Part shown: piece after piece, positions 58,168-64,000 of the stretch
How the letters are laid out: each line of letters starts with the position of its first letter
Position numbering within the stretch: the first letter of the stretch is position 1
Assembly: GCF_020379485.1 (NCBI RefSeq)
Contig: NC_063449.1
Coordinates: forward strand, 36,267,473-36,331,472
Direction: 5' to 3'
DNA: 64,000 nt
Origin: Brassica napus
Lineage: Eukaryota; Streptophyta; Magnoliopsida; Brassicales; Brassicaceae
Position numbers and translations under genes: made by a program
Notes under the pieces: model-generated
What the model saw: only the letters and a program-made list of their open reading frames with translations
The model's database searches: none
What the model was told of the DNA's origin: nothing

Positions 58168-58595
58168 CGGAGAAGCGAAGTAACCCATCTGTATATCATT
58201 CGGAAGTGTAGCAGAGTAGTCTTAGTCGTATGATTTTATTCGATTCATCGTTTGTATTCCAAAGTTTAATGCCTTTTTGGGAAGATTTATAAAATTGTAA
58301 ATAATTTTTTTTTTAAGAAAAAAAAAGATAAGGTCAAGATTGATTGAACACCGAACATCTGTGGTTTATATATCATTTAAACATACAAGGTTAATCATGA
58401 TTAAAATTACCGTGACATCATTCGAACTTCAATCCCCCAAGCCCTGACAGTAGAATAACTTCCAACCATTTTCATTATTTGTGGTTGGTTGTTGACCAAC
58501 AAAAGCACGGGGAAATCCAAAAATAGAACGAGGAAATGCCAAAGCTAAGGCTAACTCACTCTCCTTTAACGGTGTTTGTCCCTGCTGCACTCCAA

Positions 58596-59037
58596 GATCA
58601 TCTCCAACCCGTTTCTATTTTTATCTCTATATTTTTCTTTAAAATTGAAAAATTCTATTATAAAAGTGAAATTGATCCATTGCATGCCTCGATAAAACCA
58701 TTTCCAACCTATTTCTATTTTCATCGCTATATTTTCCTCTAAAATAGAGAAACCTTATTATAAATGTGAAATTATTCCAATGTATATCTCTATAATAGAA
58801 TTCATCGATTTATAGGGAAAAATATAGAGATATGCTATTTTTACCCTAAATATAGAGGCAAAAAGTAATTTTCCTCTATATTTTCTTATAAAATAAAAGA
58901 GCTCTATTATAGAGGTATACATTAGATCAATTTCACCTCTATAATAGAAATCTCTATTTTAGAGAAAAATACAAAAGTATACATTGGAGATGCTGTAAGG
59001 ATAAACCTCAAATATAAAGTTGCTCTTTGAGATGCTC
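58596..59037. mobile_element. Harbinger-type MITE with internal duplication
   Basis: The left end GATCATCTCCAACC and the complement of the right end GAGCATCTCAAAG are similar, and TTA follows at 59038-59040. The interior repeats a block (TTTCTATTTTTATCTCTATAT and its copy about 85 bp later), and the right half is largely an inverted copy (CTATAATAGA, TCTATTATAG). An inner end CATTGGAGATGCT lies at 58982-58994. No target duplication is clear on the left. Confidence 0.55.
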
Positions 59038-59599
59038 TTACGGAAAACAAAAGTCACAATGTGTCTCTCGTAACTCTCTCTCTCTCAAAATATCGGGTCA
59101 TCAGTTTTATCATTATTCAATTTGGACCCCATCATCTTTTTATTTTCCGTCTGTGGGTCCTTAATCAACCGCAGCCAGGAGTAGACAAATAGCCTGGCCT
59201 ACTGTATAAATTAATATGCTGATTGTAAACTTACAAGATTTTACGCTGCTTATGTCAGCCAAATGCCTTGTCGTTTCCTTTTGTTTTGTCCCTTAAAATA
59301 CTAGTTCTTCAGTGATATTTTGAACGATTGAAGTTTTTATCATTGTTAGCAGAAGTTATGGTAGTATGTAATCGTAATGGAAATGCGTGAACCATTGTTA
59401 CTCACTAAACCATTCGATCATTTACTATTTGTTAGCTTAGATATATCATTTGTTCTTCGTAATAATTATGACTTTAATCAATATATTTTATGAAACAACA
59501 CTGAATCAGTTAATATCCCCTTCATTATATTGCTCAAAATAAAATTCCCTCATTTCATGGGAGAGTGGGTGCTTAGTATCATTACATTTACTAATCTAA

Positions 59600-59832
59600 G
59601 AGCATGATTATCGTTTGATACCCGATATGGATTCCTTAATTTTTTTTTTTTTTTGATTTTTTTTGTCCTTAAAAAAAAAAAATTGAACCAAAGACCCGCA
59701 AACAGTAAAAAAACCAGCCCAAGACCGATCCTTCACTCGCGACTTTCGTGACCGTTTTTTAAAAAACACGTGGGGTCCACACATTAAAATCACCCAGAAT
59801 CGGATTTTAGAAACCGCGATAATTATGGTGTC
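59600..59832. mobile_element. Possible MITE
   Basis: GAGCATGATTATCG at the left and CGATAATTATGGTGTC at the right are partly complementary ends, and TAA precedes the left one. The interior holds long T and A runs and GC-richer patches. No clear duplication on the right. Confidence 0.4.
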
Positions 59833-60196
59833 GATAAAGGTATGTCTAAAACACAGGGTGTTATAGAAAGTCTGATCATATATTAGGAGAATCCACGTAG
59901 GTTACAAGTTTATCATGATCTCTTAATACGTTATGAGACAAAACGCGACGTAACTACATAAATAAAATGATCTTCAGATACAGTATCACCTATTTGGATT
60001 TATGTTTAAACACATGCTAGGAAATAAAAAATGAAAAATAATGTGACTTAAGCATCTCACCTTTAGTGCAACGGTGGAGTCACTACTCGTGTAGCTTCAT
60101 CACGCTAAAAGTAGCTTCACCTCTTCGTGAAAGGTTATATCTGAAAAATAGATAATGATAAATATTAAAAGAAATGTATGACAATTCCTCTCCCTT

Positions 60197-60203
60197 TATA
60201 AAT
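60197..60203 (+). promoter_or_regulatory. TATA box of the WAT1-type gene
   Basis: TATAAAT 167 bp before the ATG. A CTCTCTCC-rich leader follows at 60263-60292. Upstream to 59833 I see no gene. Confidence 0.6.
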
Positions 60204-60369
60204 GATAGAGAAATGAAACCAATAATTCGGTATCCTCTCCAATAGCATTGAAGATCTTATTCACCTCTCTCCCTCTCTCTCCCTCTCTCTCCAAATCTAT
60301 TTATATTTGCCGAGATTCTTGGAGCTAGGAAACACCGTGCCGTTTTTAAAAGCGTCCAGAAGGAGAGAG

Positions 60370-62590
60370 ATGGAAGTGAAGGTTAGAGAGTTTGTGCCGT
60401 TTGTGGCAATGGTGATAATGGAGGCATGCACGATTGCTCTTACGATAATGGCCAAGACGGCACTAACGGGAGGGATGAGTCCTTTTGTTTTCGTTGTTTA
60501 CACAAACGCTTTGGGAGCTATGCTTCTTCTTCCCTTTTCTTTCTTCTTCCATAGGAAGGACAGGTATCTACATGATCTATATATTTTATAACAAAACATA
60601 ATATGTCTTTAATAATCAATCTTAATACATTTTCAGTTATTTATTTATTTTTTATTATTTTTTTATGATATCCTTGCAGAACTAAAGAATCTATCTTTGC
60701 TTGGCCACTCCTCGCTCGTGTTTTCTGTCTAGGTTTCACCGGGTAAGTTCCTCTCTCTTTATTATTGAATGCTTTCTTATAATTCTAGATTTCGGGAGCC
60801 AGGCTTTCCCCCCCACCCCCCAATATTTTATTCTGCAATAGCACTAATACGAGGTCCGTGTTGGGAAACCCCATTACGTATCAACCACCAAATAGTTTTG
60901 ATGAATATTATATTATCATATGAAAAACTGCGTGGCGTTTACTCAGTTATAATATAAACAAGCCTTAAGATATTATATTATTTTAGTATTTTGAACATCG
61001 TGAGTTTCTTTGTGAGCGGCATACATCGCACACGTGTAATTAATATATATTTTTTAAAAAATTGTATGACGACGTGTCTACTTATTTTGCCTTCTTTTTT
61101 TATTTTGCCTTCTTGCTAGCTAGCACACACGTACTTGCATGCATTTTAACGTACTTACAATGTTATTCATGCATATACACATACACTGACTGTATTGAAA
61201 TATTTTAAACATGTGAAGGATATTTCTGTTCCAAAATTTGGCATTTGTGGGACTAAGCTTCAGCTCACCCATAGTAGTATGTGCAATGGGATTACTCATT
61301 CCTTCATTCTCCTTCTTGCTCAATCTTATCCTCGGGTAAGCCATCTATAATCACCATTTCACAATCTGCATATAATTAGATGTAATGTTTAAATATTGTA
61401 GCTATATGCATGCTTATTTAGAAGGAGCAAGTTGGATTGGAGAAACACGAGCACGAGGGCTAGAGTTATGGGAACAATAATCTCATTAAGCGGAGCATTC
61501 ACTGAAGAATTGTACAAAGGTCCTTTCATAAGACCAGCTTCGTCTGCTTCCCCTACTCGTCTTCTAAACTCAATCCCTAAACTATTGGTCTACTACAACA
61601 TCCCTGATAATTGGTTCCTCGGCTGTATCTTTTTGGCGGCCGCTGTTTTTTCTGTCTCCCTATTCAATGTTATTCAGGTATATTCAACAACAATATGAAC
61701 TATCAATAATACTGAAGCCATCTTAATGCATATTATTCAATTTTGAGATTAATTTTTCTTTAATCTTTGGCAGACAGGGACGGTCAAAAAGTATCCACAC
61801 GTAATGAAAGTGGCTTCGTTTTACAGCATAGTCGGGACGATCCAATGCCTAATCTTCTCGTTGTTTATGGAAAGAGACCTAAGTGCGTGGAAGATCGAAC
61901 CTAACTACGATCTTTGCCTCATTATTGCCACGGTAATTAATTTACTGACTTTTTTTAAGAAAAACAGTTTAGACCACCTCCAATGGAGATTCGTCCCATT
62001 CGATCTCTTAAAATTGTATTATGTATATATTATATATCTATAAGTATCGGTGGAGTCCACAATTTTCGTGGAACCTAGACAAATGCTCTTATAAACAAAA
62101 AAAAGAAAGAGTGAATCATATAGTTTACGAACCTTTGATGATGTGTAATAAAAATAGGGAATCTTCGGAAGTGTAATACGGACAAGCGTACAAGTAAAGT
62201 GTACCCAAATGAAAGGACCATATTACGTGCCATTATTCAAACCCTTTGGCATATTTTGGGCAACACTCTTTGGTACCAGCTTCTTCGTCAACAGTCTTCA
62301 CTACGGCAGGTCCGTTAACAGATTCATTAATAATCGTAATTATTTATTAGCATATTATATTACCTAGCATGAGTGTTGATCACTATATATGATTGGTGTC
62401 TGAGTGCAGTGTGTTAGGAGCAGTCATAGGTGGCGTTGGATATTACACAGTTTCTTGGGGACAATTGAGGGAAACCGAAAAAAAACAAAATCCAAAAGAA
62501 GAAAGAAAAACCATCAAAACTATTCATCATCACGAAGATGATGAATACAAAGTTCCATTGCTTATTAATCAGGAAGAAAGTCCTGTGTGA
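60370..62590 (+). CDS. UMAMIT36: WAT1-related (UMAMIT/nodulin MtN21) EamA-type transporter
   Basis: Seven exons (60370-60563, 60680-60742, 61219-61335, 61422-61677, 61774-61932, 62158-62309, 62410-62590) close to 1122 nt, 373 residues. The start MEVKVREFVPFVAMVIMEAC is the first ATG after a CT-rich leader. The protein has the ten-helix, two-EamA layout: ALTIMAKTALTGGMSPFVFV, SSPIVVCAMGLLIPSFSFLL, then after a loop GCIFLAAAVFSVSLFNVIQ, SFYSIVGTIQCLIFSLFM and YYVPLFKPFGIFWATLFGTS, with a hydrophilic His/Glu-rich tail. The family moves amino acids and other small metabolites across plasma or internal membranes. Length, exon structure and neighbours agree with At1g70260 (UMAMIT36/RTP1), linked in Arabidopsis to susceptibility to Phytophthora; the orthology is inferred, the family is clear. 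No lesion seen. Confidence 0.9.
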
Positions 62591-63069
62591 ATTGTATATT
62601 ATTCGTTTTTTCTTGAGAAGAAAAGGAGGGTCGTTTAAATATTTTCTTGTCCTCTTTTTTTCTATGTGGCGTAAGTAAGAAGAAATGCGTGTGAGAGTGT
62701 GTTTATATATAAGTCGTCAGTGTCAATGGGAGACTGCTGAAGTAGGCTTTTTGGTCCGAAACGCAAAAACCTCAATGTAAATACACGTATTTGGATATGT
62801 AGACTGTAGAGCACACTCTATTATGCTTTTACGTAATGAATAATTTCCAAAATGATCGATTGTATTCCGGATATTTTATATGTTATATACATTGTACAAG
62901 TTGTTTGATGCGACCAATTAAATATGTAAAATTCAAAAAATTTAAATTAAACTATAAACATTTTTTTGTAAAAATATTAGTTAACTTTTTGGTCACTAAA
63001 TTAAATAGATTTTCACATATGGAAATAACTCAAGAGCTAAAAATAGTGGTAATACGAGTTTAGATGAAA
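62591..63069. other. 3' flank of the WAT1-type gene
   Basis: Likely 3' UTR to about 62850, then AT-rich spacer. No gene seen. Confidence 0.5.
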
Positions 63070-63110
63070 CTAGTGGTTTGTCCGCGGGATCTTGTTGATT
63101 TTGGTATATG
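63070..63110 (-). mobile_element. Possible 3' terminus of a reversed Helitron
   Basis: CTAG at 63070-63073 preceded by A, followed by a GC palindrome CCGCGG at 63082-63087, is the mirror image of a Helitron 3' end. The matching 5' end was not found before the window ends; the T/G-rich DNA to about 63680 may be its body. Confidence 0.35.
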
Positions 63111-64000
63111 CATTTTCGTTTTATGGGTTGTATTTGTGTAAGATATAATATGTTGTTATGTAAATGTGTTAGATATGGTTTATTTTGGTTAAGGGGACTT
63201 GTAGTTCCATGAAGTTTTGCGTAGTTGTTACCATTAGTTGTTATGTTTTGAGTTTGGCGTATGCGTTTTCACTTGCATTTGAGGTTAATGGTTTATGCTC
63301 ATTTCGATTTTGTAGAGTTTAGCAGTGTGTAACTCTTTTTGGGGGGACAATATTCCTTTATTATGTTTTCGGTGTATTTGAAATAGGGGCTGATTTTTTT
63401 TTTGTATGTTTTTGGCTTTGAAAGATATGTGATTATTGGGAGATTAGGACTTGTTAATGGTCTAGTTATTCTTCGCTGGTGTAATTAATTATTTTGGTTT
63501 TTCAAAAACTTGTGTTTCGACATTTTTTGGCGGTGTGTTTAATATTGCTTTCTTTATTCTGAGATATTCTATTTTTAACAATTTATTTTTAACTATTGAC
63601 AGACTTTTTCCCTATGATTTGGTGTAAAATTGGGAAACTCATATTTAATATTTTATAGACCAATTAATTTTTGCTATTTGTTAATTGCAGTGGCCAGTGA
63701 GCCATCAAAAGACTTGTAAGATTCGAACTCTTGACTTCTTTAAAAGACTATAAAAGACTTGTAACGGAGAGAGAGTAAGATTCGAACTCTTGACTTCTTT
63801 AAGCAAACATGTGTACAATAACCAAATTGGCTGAAGAGAATTTTGACAAAACTCGGCCGAAATAATACTTAATATTTAGCGGCCGGAAGCAAGTGCTTGG
63901 CCCGCTTCCATCCAGGGCCGGCACTGGCAGTGAGCCATCAAAAGTTTAACATTCGTAGGGTTGTGGTAGTTTGAATAAAGATGGCCACACTTTTTAGTTG
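63111..64000. repeat. Repetitive DNA at the right edge
   Basis: No gene. GATTCGAACTCTTGACTTCT occurs twice (63721 and 63780) as a short tandem duplication, and AGTGAGCCATCAAAAG twice (near 63696 and 63931). Confidence 0.5.

Larger units (their letters stand above)
53315..58323 (+). mobile_element. GC-rich retroelement remnant, interrupted by an LTR element
   Basis: The 12-bp repeat AAAGATAAGGTC lies at 53303-53314 and 58324-58335. The segment between them ends in an A-rich tail. Removing the nested element at 54649-58167 leaves about 1.5 kb. The 5' part has a TATA-like TGTATATAAAC near 53416 and GGTATCAGAGCG near 53479, similar to an initiator-Met primer-binding site. A 1.1-kb GC-rich stretch (53500-54640) follows without a recognisable protein. 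The 3' part (58173-58320) reads like a LINE 3' end. Whether it is an LTR-element piece, a LINE or a retroposed transcript is open. Confidence 0.45.

Overview
The window is plant nuclear DNA, almost certainly from a Brassica or a close relative. It has GT-AG spliced genes, long AT-rich spacers and a heavy load of plant transposons (CACTA, Mutator-like, PIF/Harbinger, hAT, Helitron, copia). The single-copy genes match by family and order the A. thaliana chromosome 1 neighbourhood around At1g70260-At1g70350; the family assignments are read from the sequence, the locus numbers are from memory. All gene models were assembled by hand from splice sites and frame closure.

Host genes, left to right: an NFD6-like small mitochondrial protein (6507-7098, +); a decayed equilibrative nucleoside transporter (7594-8250, -); an intact NHL-repeat membrane protein (12497-14780, +); a small protein resembling atypical HLH regulators (16783-17031, -); and, after about 43 kb of mostly inserted DNA, an intact WAT1/UMAMIT EamA-type transporter (60370-62590, +). 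Bases 1-4843 are the right part of a PIF/Harbinger element (Myb/SANT ORF1 plus DDE transposase, both broken) that also holds a B3-domain (REM) gene fragment. Smaller insertions lie between the host genes: a 461-bp Helitron, a Mutator-type element with very long inverted repeats, and a hAT-type element.

The centre is a nested stack dated by its target duplications. An old CACTA element (20276-45465, 3-bp TSD ATA) was hit by a 3.57-kb LTR-type insertion in its transposase exon (23655-27221, 5-bp TSD) and by a Mutator-like element 62 bp from its right end (28521-45394, 9-bp TSD). The Mutator-like element carries a MuDR-type transposase, two GRF zinc-finger genes and a DUF1985 gene. A second CACTA element (36728-44810) then inserted into the first exon of that DUF1985 gene. 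This youngest element looks intact: an 1113-codon TNP2 gene and a 397-codon TNP1-like gene both close in frame, and the TNP1 start codon is split by an intron.

To the right lie a non-coding TGTAACACCC element with a 5-bp TSD (45727-47365), a copia element with near-identical LTRs around a fully decayed body (47626-53290, TSD TTGAC), a GC-rich retroelement remnant, a non-autonomous LTR element inserted in it (54649-58167, TSD CGGAG), two MITE-like repeats and the WAT1 gene. I saw no tRNA, rRNA or CRISPR.
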